From Ancylostoma caninum (Eukaryota > Nematoda > Chromadorea > Rhabditida > Ancylostomatidae): 64,000 nucleotides of DNA. Made by a program: the position numbers and the translations under genes. The notes under the pieces are model-generated. The model ran no database searches. It saw only the letters and a program-made list of their open reading frames with translations, and had not been told where the DNA came from. Of the stretch, positions 12,201 through 20,920 are shown piece after piece. Positions within the stretch are counted from its first letter, which is position 1, and each line of letters starts with the position of its first letter. The DNA lies in NCBI GenBank assembly GCA_037903475.1, contig JBAJFG010000421.1, positions 558,001 to 622,000 of the forward strand, written 5' to 3'.

Positions 12201-15200
12201 ACCCCTCTGTTCAAACATTGTGAGGATTCTGAGAGATACTTTAACTACTCTATGTCCGCTGCTCCGCTATAAGTGTGCACCTTGCACATGCACTGCCCTG
12301 TCATGTGCCCTTGCGAAAACCGGCGTAACTCCTGGTAGAGACAATTTCTGGAGGTGTGGAAACATTTGAAATCAGCGTTGCGAGGTGCATGAGGATGTCC
12401 ACAATTCGCTACGGAAGGTGCGGAAGATATGTCACAATATGTCACAAGTATCACTCTCTTGTTAGAATGATTGGAGGTGGAATTGTGAGCTTCTGAAGGC
12501 AATTTAGCAGAATTCAAGTGCAGACCATAATATTACGTTGAACACATCTTCTGACCATATGCCACCATAGATCTCGGCCGGTAGTAAACCCCCCATGTCG
12601 CGACAGCCAAGATGCGAACGCGTTGGGACTAGGTTCGCGACATCTGCGAACACCTCGCGAGAATCTCGCGACATTGAGGCGCGGTTCGCGAATCAGTGTG
12701 TCTTCGTTGAACCCTTCGGCAGGAAAAACATGTGCTCATGGCGCAGCAGTTAGCGTGATTGCCGATGAAGAACACTACTGTGTTAGCGGGGTTCGATCCC
12801 AGTTCATTTCAACCCTTCTGCAAAACCATAGCAGTAGGTGTATCCACTTTGTGACAAATTTGGATGTGGAACTAGCTTTGCTTATGCCTCCTAAATGAAT
12901 GGAAAACTGTCACGGATGAGCTTCGAGAAGGTCTGAGGCCTTCTCTCCACATATTTCTAACTAGGTGCATAAGTTTGGTGCGGTTTCTCAGACAGTTACA
13001 GTACAATCTTCTCTTCTCTTCCACTGCGAATTTTGAATCATCCTAGGAAGACTGGACTTCACGGGTGTTTTTAACCTTTCCTCAGTTTGCAAAATCCTTT
13101 TTTGAAATTCGTGCCGAGACATGCTATTCAAGCAGTAATGAACAGCTCCCCAGTGTCAGTTGTATATGAAACTTCCGCTCTGCATGTTTCGTGTTCTCTT
13201 TGTGATTTTCATTCATCGCTCATTTTTGCCGCGTAGCCGCTATTAGTTGTCCTGTGCGCTGAAAGAAGGATATCCTTGTCGATAATCGATAGAGATCACT
13301 TCTTTGTGGATTGTTTTTACGGCTTGTTTATCATCTACTTCGCAGATCTCAAAAGATCAAGGGTGCTCAATATGGTTCGGATATCTGAAAATCCAGTCAT
13401 TTTGTGTCTTCATATCGAACTGCATGTCGAGCTTGCAACTGGACAAAACAAGTGATGTGGACGAAGGCTTGAGAGCTGCGTAAATCTGCTGTGTTTCAAA
13501 GAAACTTCGTTTTGATCTTGACCAGAGGCCTGTGCCGATGCCTGGCCGTTGTCAACGAACTGGACGTCCACGAACTCCGTTCGGGTTCGCGACATCGCAC
13601 CTCGTTGAATCGCACACTATTTCCCCTAACTTTGGCCGTCTGCGTCTCATGACCACGAGGTCATGAACGTGGATCGCGACCACATTCATGAGAATGTCAT
13701 TGAAGTGAGCTGCCAACTATTTCGCGATATCAGCGAGAACACACGCTTTATTATAGGAAGTTCATGGACATCTCGCGACAAATATGAACGAGAATGTCAC
13801 GACATGTTGGCAGCCGAGAGTTGACGACATCAAGGGGTTTACTACCAGCCCTCGTCTCACAATCATAGGTACGATAGTGGTGAGACGGGGGTCAGAGAAG
13901 TGAAGGTTGTCTGACTCGAAAAAGTGAAGGTTGTTCACTAACCGCTTCGATGAGGTTGAGGAAGATAAGAAGAGTGGAGCTTACAGAGTGCGAGATAGTG
14001 AAGGCCTTTTTATGAGATGGTTCGCACCGAAACAGCTCTAATACTGCTCAAAAGGGAAAAGAAATATGACATGTTCAGAGGCGGAATGCTAAATATGCTC
14101 ACAATCTCTACAATTTCACTCTAACATGTCAGACAGCTAACATGTCAGAAATTTGCACTGACTCCCTGCTTTCGTGCCGGGACCCACGCTCATCTCAACA
14201 CAATAGCGTTTCCACTTGGTTTTCACTAAATATTTCGGTTATTTCATAAAACTGTATGCTGCGCAGTTGTCAGTACTCTTCCTCATGACATTCTCTACAA
14301 AATGACATCAAGACCGACGATTTTTACCAAGAATCCACGGAGAAAACAATTTTTTTGAATTCTAGGTGGGGGATTTGCGTCCTTTAAAATTTCTCGGCAA
14401 TTTTCAGGAAACGATGAGTTGCGCAGTTGTCTATCGAATTGCCGACATCCTTGCGCACACAGTGGTCATAAAAGCAAGTGCTTTCGTCTGACGATGGCCC
14501 AGAAAACAGGCCGTGTTTGAAAATGCTTTTCCGCAAAATATCTCTTTCAATTCGGAAAATCAAGTGTTGCGCAGTTGCCAGCTGCCGAGCCCATGCGATT
14601 CCGAGTAGAATGGTATATAATACTTGGTACTTCCTTTCATGCTGGGCTGAAAAAGCCCGCCTTAGACAAATGCCCCGTGTAGCTCAGGTGGGTTAGCGAG
14701 AGAGCACGCAATATGAGAGGGCGCCGGACGCGAGGGTGAGACGGACGGGGCATCTGTCTCACCCTGGATTCTCCGTCGTAAACGAAACTATCAAGAATTA
14801 TATATCATTCTGCTCAGAATTTCATTCTAATTTCAGCTGACAACTGCGCAACTTTTAATTCTCCCAAATAAAGAAGATATCGTGGTTTTTACGTTTTAGG
14901 ACATTTCTCATTCTTAGCTACATTTCTGTCATTTTAATACTATTCAGTGTAACATAGTATTATTATTCCGTCCAACAACTGCGCACCACTTACGTGTTTG
15001 AATTGAAGGTGATATTCCAGGCCAAAGCCCAGATTCTAGGTAATCTCATGCCTATATTCTTAACAGTTTTTCTCAACCCGTGTTCGCAGTCGACTCTTGA
15101 GCTTCATGATTCCTAACGCTGTTTTGTACGTAGAATTTAATCCACAACTGCGCATTTCATGTATTTCTTTCTTTCCCCAACAAAATGCGCGTCTTTAGCA

Positions 15201-16443
15201 CCCTTTCGCAATCGGGGACTGCGCCCCGGATCTAACTTATCCTCTTCTTCGCGGGTGAAGGTTCCCCCCGGGTACGTAGCCGTAAGTGAAGGTGGACTAA
15301 GACGCGTCTCAGGTTATATGCCCACAATAGCAGCTTAATTTCGTGCATCTCACTTGTAAGATAAGTGAGTGATTGTGAGTGATTACGTGACGTTCGTCAC
15401 CCGTCCTTTCGCGAACGCGGCGAAAAGGGCGGAGTGCGCGACGAACCCTCCCGGGGTGTGGGGTGTTATACCAGGAGAGGGCGGTGAGGCCCAGCTCTGC
15501 GATCGGCCAGAGCTCGACCGCGCCTCCCACTCCAGGTATAACGCTCCATAGCAACCCTCCCGGCATCTGCGCTAGGAAAAAAAGGTAGTGCCGCGCGCGA
15601 ATTCGCGCGCGGCGGCGCGGCGGGTGACGAACGTCCGTAGACGATTGTGAGTGCAGACAGCTGATTCGTGTCAAATCGGGGAACAGAGGGATGTTTTACC
15701 CATTATTTCTTGGGAATGTACTATATAATAGTTGTCGTCGGCGATGCAAATCGCCTAGAATGGCTGGAATTATCGTTCAGGTTCCAGTGCATTCAAAAAT
15801 TCAAAAAAGAAAATGACCGTGGATGGTGCCTTTAATGCGCAGCCAACGTCGCAATCACTGCAAGACCCCAGGTGGTCACAAATAATTTGAAAGGAAACAA
15901 AATAAAAAGCAAGCAGAAAGGAGAAAGAGATAGTTTCAAGCTCGATACCGTGCATAAGAAATGAAACTAAAGAAAACGTAGTCAGACACAAGCACAAAAA
16001 GGAATCTGTAACGAATTCTTGTGAGGTGCATATAAAACACTTACTTCGAATCGTTCACTGTAGCGAAAAAAAGCAGATATTAATTTGGTTTTGTCAAAAG
16101 GCGCTGTGTCATAAGTTCCATTTTTGATCCTTTCGATAATAAACTTGCATTGCTGTCCTGAACACTTTCTTAATGAAGAATTTGAAGAATATGGCTAAGA
16201 TCTGCACTGCTAAACTGAATTCAGTGGCAGCGCAAGTGGAAGAGTGTAGCTGGTGAAAATAATACCTTCCCGGAATACTAGCTCCTTTTCGAAAAAGTTG
16301 TTTAGCATTAGGTAGATCGCCAGCGTTATAAAGACAGTTACGATCAGGCGAGGAACAACACGCCTCTTCACATTTTCGTAGTAAACTGTAGTTGAGTTCC
16401 ATTTCGGACCATTCGTTACAGGGTGCGTCATAAGTTCTGACAT
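3204..16443 (-). CDS. carbohydrate sulfotransferase (Sulfotransfer_2 family), tandem copy 1
   Basis: Predicted Golgi type II enzyme that moves sulfate from PAPS to a glycan. Exons in transcript order: 16443-16266, about 11000-10827, 10585-10451, 3902-3753, 3623-3466, 3355-3204. Exon 1 encodes a short basic cytoplasmic tail and one signal anchor (around LIVTVFITLAIYLMLN). Exon 2 carries the APKYHL and IEKVAST region, the usual 5'-phosphosulfate site. Exon 3 carries IRNPISRFLSGY, the 3'-phosphate site. Exon 4 has the CFGC...CF cysteines and ends in FAPQTW. Exon 6 has TSHATMGS and ends with a YYYDF segment and a stop. I saw no stop inside the exons, so the gene looks intact. Exons 2-6 join in phase, but exon 1 ends in phase 1 and the acceptor of exon 2 is unclear, so an exon may be missing. 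Exon 5 ends at a GC donor. The 6.5-kb intron 3 and 5.3-kb intron 1 are full of transposons. The substrate is unknown. Confidence 0.82.
3980..5260 (-). mobile_element. truncated, broken non-LTR retrotransposon (LINE)
   Basis: Minus-strand frames read as pieces of a LINE ORF2. In order they are a linker with the frame at 4700-4570, the stretch RPKSNVSIVINGDGKF typical of the region before the RT domain (4541-4380), the RT stretch VPHSRLKSRLVEIGINPKT (about 4220-4160), and a YNTYSRPILEYGTSVF block near 4040. The catalytic DD motif of the RT is missing between the last two blocks, so there is an internal deletion and frameshifts. The element lies in intron 3 of sulfotransferase copy 1, close to exon 4, and is absent from copy 2. 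The family is CR1/Jockey-like by feel only. Confidence 0.75.
5428..6075 (+). repeat. decayed copy of a TTAA-flanked element
   Basis: The sequence from about 5430 to 6075 aligns in inverted orientation with 44280-44960. The match includes the string around GAATCAGCTGTTTTCTGCC, a stretch with ATGGTCCTCAT, and the terminus GTGGGTGCTGCCTTC at 6058-6072. The right end is a mutated form of the family terminus; the left terminus was not found, so this copy is probably truncated. The 90-codon frame at 5428-5700 is not kept open in the other copy, so I do not call it a gene. Confidence 0.65.
6668..7934 (-). mobile_element. mariner transposon, complete ends, dead transposase
   Basis: The element is 1267 bp, the normal length for mariner. 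It has inverted ends TTGGGTTGTTGGATAA and TTATCGAACAACCCAA, and TA on each side (6666-6667 and 7935-7936) as the target-site duplication. The transposase is on the minus strand. It lies in intron 3 of sulfotransferase copy 1. Confidence 0.93.
6877..7760 (-). pseudogene. mariner transposase pseudogene
   Basis: The C-terminal part is open at 7188-6877 and contains HLDNARPHTF, PHPPNSRYIAPSEYHLF and FLNGE-like sequence (here YLNGETFD). These are the usual mariner catalytic region, with the last aspartate of the DD34D triad replaced (SEYHLF instead of SDYHLF). The N-terminal half is split over several frames between about 7190 and 7760; a fragment near 7420 still reads KLHVWVFHES. The protein cannot be functional. 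Confidence 0.88.
8090..8508. mobile_element. TTAA-flanked MITE
   Basis: The left end is TTAAAGGCAGCACGAG (from 8090) and the right end is GGTGCTGCCTTTAA (to 8508), giving a terminal inverted repeat next to a TTAA on each side. Subterminal sequence resembles the next element (8505-8975), including a TTACCTGCAGAAAA stretch. It codes for nothing recognisable. A TTAA target is typical of piggyBac-type transposition, but I see no transposase. Confidence 0.7.
8505..8975. mobile_element. large foldback (long inverted repeat), TTAA-flanked
   Basis: This is an almost complete palindrome of about 470 bp. The arm from 8505 (TTAAAGGCAGCAGGAGCTGA) to about 8715 is the reverse complement of about 8765-8975. 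The centre is near 8740 and the arms are GC-rich in the middle. It shares its left TTAA with the MITE at 8090-8508. The overlapping frames on both strands at 8419-9070 are only a result of the palindrome. Confidence 0.85.
9154..10340. mobile_element. possible non-autonomous DNA element with about 110-bp inverted ends
   Basis: The stretch 9154-9275 is the reverse complement of 10230-10340 with few changes. Both contain TGACGCCTAA (or its complement), GTACACCATTC and a GTCATGGGAGA-type segment. Inside, 9275-10230 shows no recognisable gene. The conserved frame in the arms (TPKATVEQ...WSWE) is shared by both arms but matches nothing I know. I infer a TIR element, but could not define target-site duplications. 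Confidence 0.55.
11150..11400. repeat. dispersed repeat, member 1
   Basis: A stretch with CTCAAAA or CGCAAAAACGGGT-type sequence, a CACTTTTG segment and a following region ending in a TTCTGAGG-type box resembles about 28500-28720 in copy 2 and about 39190-39340 on the plus strand. The resemblance between the first two may simply reflect homologous introns. No coding function is visible. Confidence 0.35.
11700..12570. other. intron sequence with nothing recognised
   Basis: This is part of intron 1 of sulfotransferase copy 1. I see no gene, repeat structure or RNA. The 60-90 codon frames on both strands have no domain features. Confidence 0.5.
12580..13846. mobile_element. 1.27-kb TIR element with repeated TCGCGAC motifs near its ends
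   Basis: The left end GGTAGTAAACCCCCCATGTC and the right end GACATCAAGGGGTTTACTACC-type sequence (13826-13846) are inverted copies. Both subterminal regions carry many copies of a TCGCGACAT-like motif: near 12599, 12633, 12660, 13587, 13673 and 13771, with weaker forms at 13726 and 13797. Such clusters are often transposase binding sites. No transposase is recognisable inside, so it is probably non-autonomous. A target-site duplication was not clear. Confidence 0.7.
14260..15154. repeat. symmetric array of six TGCGCAGTTGTC motifs around a tRNA-like centre
   Basis: Three copies lie on the plus strand at 14260-14271, 14420-14431 and 14568-14579. Three lie on the minus strand at 14839-14850, 14973-14984 and 15143-15154. 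The midpoints of the three matching pairs fall at about 14707, 14702 and 14710. The sequence between the motifs is not a good inverted repeat. The arrangement sits in intron 1 of sulfotransferase copy 1. Confidence 0.85.
14672..14752 (+). pseudogene. tRNA-like sequence without box B
   Basis: The ends GCCCCGT and ACGGGGC can form a perfect 7-bp acceptor stem followed by an A. A good box A (TAGCTCAGGTGG) follows. The 3' half has no TTC loop or box B; instead GGGTGAGAC pairs with the GTCTCACCC just downstream (14757-14765). I read it as a tRNA-derived or tRNA-like relic, not a functional tRNA. It sits at the centre of the six-motif array. Confidence 0.55.
15365..15650. repeat. GC-rich inverted-repeat element with nested palindromes
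   Basis: The outer arms are ACGTTCGTCACCC-type sequence at 15388-15400 and its reverse complement at 15619-15632. Inner arms pair GGTGTTATACC (15461-15471) with GGTATAACGC near 15535. A perfect 24-bp palindrome centred on GAATTC lies at 15590-15613. The base composition is much more GC-rich than its surroundings. No gene is present. Confidence 0.6.
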
Positions 16444-17054
16444 TTAGTACCACTGCAAGTGAATCGAAGGTTACAACATAATCTCTGTGGCCACACTAAG
16501 CCAACGCAGCAATTGAAATAAGCTAAAAGATCAGGAATATGTCGCTTTTTACTTTTGTACCAACTGAGTGTCGACAGAGAAGCGCAGCCACCGCAGGTAC
16601 AACAATATCATCACTGAACTACTCCTCAGACCAAAGCTGATCTTTTCTCACCAGAAAAACAGCGCAGGTATAAGCAGATCTGGAAAGTCCAAAAAATAAC
16701 ACATTAATCCAATTCCCCTCGTTTTTCCCAATATTTCAGTATGTTTTTGGAGGAATAGATTTCTGTGGTTCACATCACTAAGGCTACGTTCAGTTTTACT
16801 TTCGCAGCATTATGAGGGAGAAGATACCTCGTTGCTCCTATTCCAGTTGAGCAACGCCAGGATAGCCCTTCAACAAGAGCCGGAATCTGCTCATGGAGCT
16901 GCAGTGTCTTTTGCGGTTGTGCTCGAACGAAATCCTGTGCCGAGAGTTAACTTTCCTGTAGCTCCACTCCACTTCTGATGGGTGCCAATGCAGAATCAGA
17001 AGTCAAGATCAAATCATGAACTAAACCTTCTATCAGCATGATGTGGTATTATTA

Positions 17055-18281
17055 ACAAGGGAAGTGCAAGAGGCCATATTCGAAAATCGGGATGAAACCT
17101 ATCTGGCTTGAATCTTTGTTGGAGAGGGTGTTGCAGTATATATTTTGTTACTGCCCTCGGCTTCAAAAAACAAAAATCCCACCACAGTACTATATGCGTT
17201 GCAGCACTAGTCCGTCAGCGACGAGGTGGCCGAGTGGAGAGGATGCGGACTGATAGGCAGGAGGTCGAGGGTTTGGATCCCGTCATTGACACTCGTTTTG
17301 CATTTTTGTTTTTTATTCCTCCTATGTTATTGAAATCAATTTTGGAGGGCTAGAAGACAACACTTGTCTTTACTGACGTACTAGCTATAGAATAACTACT
17401 ATGCTATGAACGTAGTTTAGTGATCGTACAGCTTTCCCTCGAGTCGCTAGAAAATTGTAAAATTTTCATTCAAAACAAAAAAAGGATGGTCAATGAGAAA
17501 GCATTTACTGGCAGCAACGGTGCACACAGACAATGAAGTGTTCAAAGCAAAAGCGGTGAGAACAATACGCGCAGACAATGAAAGAAATTCTGCTACAATC
17601 ATTACAGTCGCATTCACTGCAGAGATCAGAGGGGAAGCAGGCTTCCACTGGAGTGAGGAAAGAGCCTGGATCTAAATCAGTATACCCTGCCGCCTTCCAA
17701 GGGTAACGAAGCATAGCGCGGAAACGGGGAGCACGGAATGTCCAATATACAACAGAAAGAATTTTTAAAATGTTGTCTCTCTTTGAGACAACAAAGTCAA
17801 TGTTGTGCACAATAACGTATTGGGTGATCTTTTTCACTACAGCTTTGAAGGGCCTGAAGAAATAGACATCTAAAGGTTGAATCAAGGAGGTCGTACCAGC
17901 TGGAATGTTTCGCACAATGACTCTTTTCCCCATTGAAGCTGCTATGCTGCCGATGGTACTTGCGTCCTTAAAAGTATTATCTTCTAACCTTTTAAATTTG
18001 ATTTCAACAACACAGGGGGAATAAAAAAATGAGAGAGCAAAACAGGTAGGTGCGCATGACGGGGTTCAAACTCTCGAGCTGACAGTGCAGCATCCTCCCC
18101 ACTCGGCCACATCGTCGCTGACGGACGAGTGCTGCAGCGCATATGGTACTGTGGTGGGATTTTTGTTTTTTGGAATCGAGGGCAATAATGAAATATATAC
18201 TGTAACACCCTCTCCAACAAAGATTCAAGCCAGATAGGTTTCATTCCGATTTGCGAGTCTGGCCTGTTGCACTTCCCTTGT
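17055..18281. mobile_element. TIR DNA transposon with about 300-bp arms containing tRNA-like boxes
   Basis: The ends are ACAAGGGAAGTGCA (17055) and TGCACTTCCCTTGT (to 18281, here written with one change). The arms 17055-17355 and 17984-18281 are long imperfect inverted repeats. Each arm carries a box A-like TGGCCGAGTGG (17227-17237; minus strand 18109-18099) and a box B-like GGTTTGGATCC (17270-17280; minus strand near 18075-18061). The inner part encodes a transposase fragment. It lies between sulfotransferase copy 1 and flank 2. No clear target-site duplication. Confidence 0.8.
17505..17933 (-). pseudogene. DDE transposase C-terminal fragment
   Basis: The frame begins with a stretch reading IPAGTTSLIQPLDVYFFRPF, the common block near the last catalytic aspartate of pogo/Tigger-like DDE transposases. 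A WKAAGYTD block follows, and then a C-terminal cysteine/histidine cluster (CSECDCNDC ... CAYCSHRFCFEHF) that looks like a small zinc-binding tail. The N-terminal half, with the first catalytic residues, is missing, so this is a deletion derivative. The family assignment beyond the DDE type is an inference. Confidence 0.7.
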
Positions 18282-18525
18282 AAGTTCTGGAAAAGCTCTA
18301 GGTCAATATATAATACATGAGAACTACCCCAGTGCCGCGGCGGACTTGCTCCGTACTCAACTTTGAGTTAATGAGGAAGCTAATAGCGACATGTTCCTAA
18401 TCTGATAGGTTATTTGGGTTGCTCTTAAGTTCACTTATCATGGCTATAGATGTCATACCGTCACGCTGAAATCTATTCCTATGGCACACATTGTAAATTT
18501 ACATGGTTAAGTAATAGTGTATATA

Positions 18526-20239
18526 TCAGGTTGGTGCAAAATTAATTGCCGAAACGAGCACTCCAATTCAAAGTGAAACTTGGCTTAAACACATCGTCCT
18601 TCACTAGTTTCATGTCCATTTAATTCGCTAAATCTTCCCTAACAATATAGCTAGAATGGTATGCCTTTATATTGGAAACTGAGATCGCAAAAATCCACAG
18701 ATTTTTGAAAGGCGATTTCGGCATGCTCTGGATCAGCAATCTGCTGCTGTCACAGGTTTGTATTCAGGACTCAGGAAAAGTGATATTCAGTAATGAAAAG
18801 CTCTGAGCAATGAGCAGAATGAACGAGAACCTCGATGCCTCACTGCGCCAGTTTTTGCAGGGGTGTTTTTAAAGGCAGCAATCACGTTGAAAAAAGTTTT
18901 CAAGCATTTGCGCTTATTTTAAAGGTGCCATCGATTGGATTGTAACTGCAAAAAGAATCACTTCAAATCCTGCAGTTACTCGAGCAATAGAACTCGTAGC
19001 ATGTACAAATGCTCCCAGTACGCTCAACTCCGCCCCATTCTCTCTGATCGTGTGCGGCTGTATTTCTCAGCTGATACAGGATTGATCAGGATTTTCCTAT
19101 AGCAGTGATCCTTTCCATACCTCGGTGGCCGCACCCATCTCAGGCGATAGATCTCGTCCACATGGGCATTTATTGGCAATATACAACATAATATTCCTCG
19201 CAAACCCTGTCTTTCTGGATGGTTTCTTCTCTAAGAATAGCCTCCAGAGTAAAATTTCATGAAAAATTTAAAGACGTTTTTTTTTATCTGAGTGCTGTCT
19301 TCAAGTGAAAGGCTCAGCGCTACACTGGATTTTGGAAAAGCCGATTCTGTTCACCACTGCCTAGCACATTTACGGCAGATTTACGGAGATTGACTCGAAA
19401 TTACAATACTAGAGCTCTGCTGTCAACGCCTGACTAGACTGGAGAAGGCTGCAGTCAATCACACCCTTACAGCACAACCAAACTTCTGACACAACCTCCC
19501 TATAGAGAAAATCTGGTTTAGGAAAACTAAGAAGTGGGAAAACCTCTAAAAAGTCTCTAACCATACCCATTCGCATTTCTTGTTATCGTACAGAAAGCGA
19601 GCTTCAACTACAACAATTACACTCCTTAGAAAATAATCGTTGTGGGACGAAAAATTAGAAAAGATGTCACAGCGGTTGAAACGCTGGTCATCGGTCAGAT
19701 CGTGTGATGTTCCCTCCCACACCCTTCTTAACCTATGGATTAAAGCCAAATGTTTCGAAACTCTGGTATAGTGAGCATCCGTCCCTTCACTCAACGTTTG
19801 AATGATAGGATCCGGTTTAGTTCCCACGACTGTCCTTAAAACTTCATCACCATGACAACGTGCGATCATGACCATGGTAGCCTTGGGGTTCAAAATTGCT
19901 GGAAAAGAATTTTGCGACCAGTACCTCAGTGTCCGTAAGAAGAAGAATCCGGGTGGAAACAAATGCAACATCACCGGACACCGCCAGTGAAAAGTGATAG
20001 GGTTTCAAGTCATTAATCATAATCATCCAAAAATCGCGTCAGCTCATCATTTGTTTGCGGCTCTACAAGACGGTACCGAGAGGAGCTAGCCAGCCAGAGT
20101 ATTCAAGGGGCTTTTGAAAGAGAAGGAAAAGTCCTATCAGAAGGTCACAGAAATTGGCTTGAAATTGCTCAAATTCCACGGAAGAGGAAAGTTTATTTGT
20201 GCATACCGCAGAACGGCAATTAATTTCGCACCAACCTGA
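18526..20239 (-). mobile_element. mariner transposon with TA duplication, enlarged to 1.7 kb
   Basis: The inverted ends are TCAGGTTGGTGCAAAATTAA and its near-exact reverse complement ending at 20239, with TA outside each (18524-18525 and 20240-20241). The end sequence is of the well-known GGTTGGTGCAAAA mariner type. At 1714 bp it is about 400 bp longer than usual, so it probably carries later insertions; a TTTAAAGGCAGCA piece at 18866 belongs to another family. It is inserted directly at the start of duplicated flank 2. Confidence 0.9.
19546..19974 (-). pseudogene. mariner transposase pseudogene, N-terminal/linker part
   Basis: The 142-codon frame reads through the second helix-turn-helix and linker (DPIIQTLSEGTDAHYTRVSK), a block equivalent to the WVPHEL motif (here WEGTSHDLT), and the first catalytic region with LYDNKK. 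The usual TCDEKW motif with the first aspartate is degraded to VVVEAR. No good C-terminal D34D block was found downstream, so the gene is dead. Confidence 0.82.
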
Positions 20240-20649
20240 TAATTAAGTAATAAGTGATGTGGTAAGAACAAATGAATGAAATGAGATCTTGTATGAGAGA
20301 ATGTTCTCTGAAGCAAACTACATTATATAGACCAGATTGGGACAGCTAATAGTTTCGCGGAGATATAGGAAGAATGGAACAAGTCTTTTTCGAGATGTTT
20401 CGTAACAGATTCCTGTTTTTATCCGACGTTCAGTTGTGTCATATCCGGGTATTTGGTTCATATTTTTCGTGTTTTTTTTAAATTTGTTACAATTATAATA
20501 CAGTAATGTATTCAGCAGTATTCAGTAGCATTGCATAGGCACCCACTTCTTTTTCCATGGTTTTACTTACATATTTTGATTGTAGTCACAGGTGAAGATT
20601 AATGTATTACATGCTTTCTTTGGTTTTTCTACTCCTTCTTCTTCGACAT

Positions 20650-20920
20650 TTGATTTTTTTCGCCCTTTTTTTATTTATTTTATTTATTAACGCCGTGCAT
20701 TGCACATGATAGAATTAGATAAAAAACAAGTTAACTACAAAACAGGAACGAAACAAAACAACCTGGGGAAAATAAAAATTTGGGAACAAGAGAGACCAGC
20801 ATCATCTACAGCTGACGGTTCAGGGCTACTTTAAACTTTTTGTGTTTGCTCGAAAAAGTAATTGTTTTAGATAGTTTAGCATACTCTGTTCCAGCTCTAT
20901 ACGTGAAAAAGCCTCCTCCT
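20650..20920 (-). mobile_element. LINE 3' end (5'-truncated)
   Basis: Read on the minus strand, a frame gives TEYAKLSKTITFSSKHKKFK then a stop, which resembles the last residues of a LINE ORF2. It is followed by a short 3' UTR and a tail of AATAAA/ATAAAT units (20665-20690). The matching part of flank 1 (about 380-420) lacks it. Such short 3' fragments are the usual result of target-primed reverse transcription. Confidence 0.6.
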
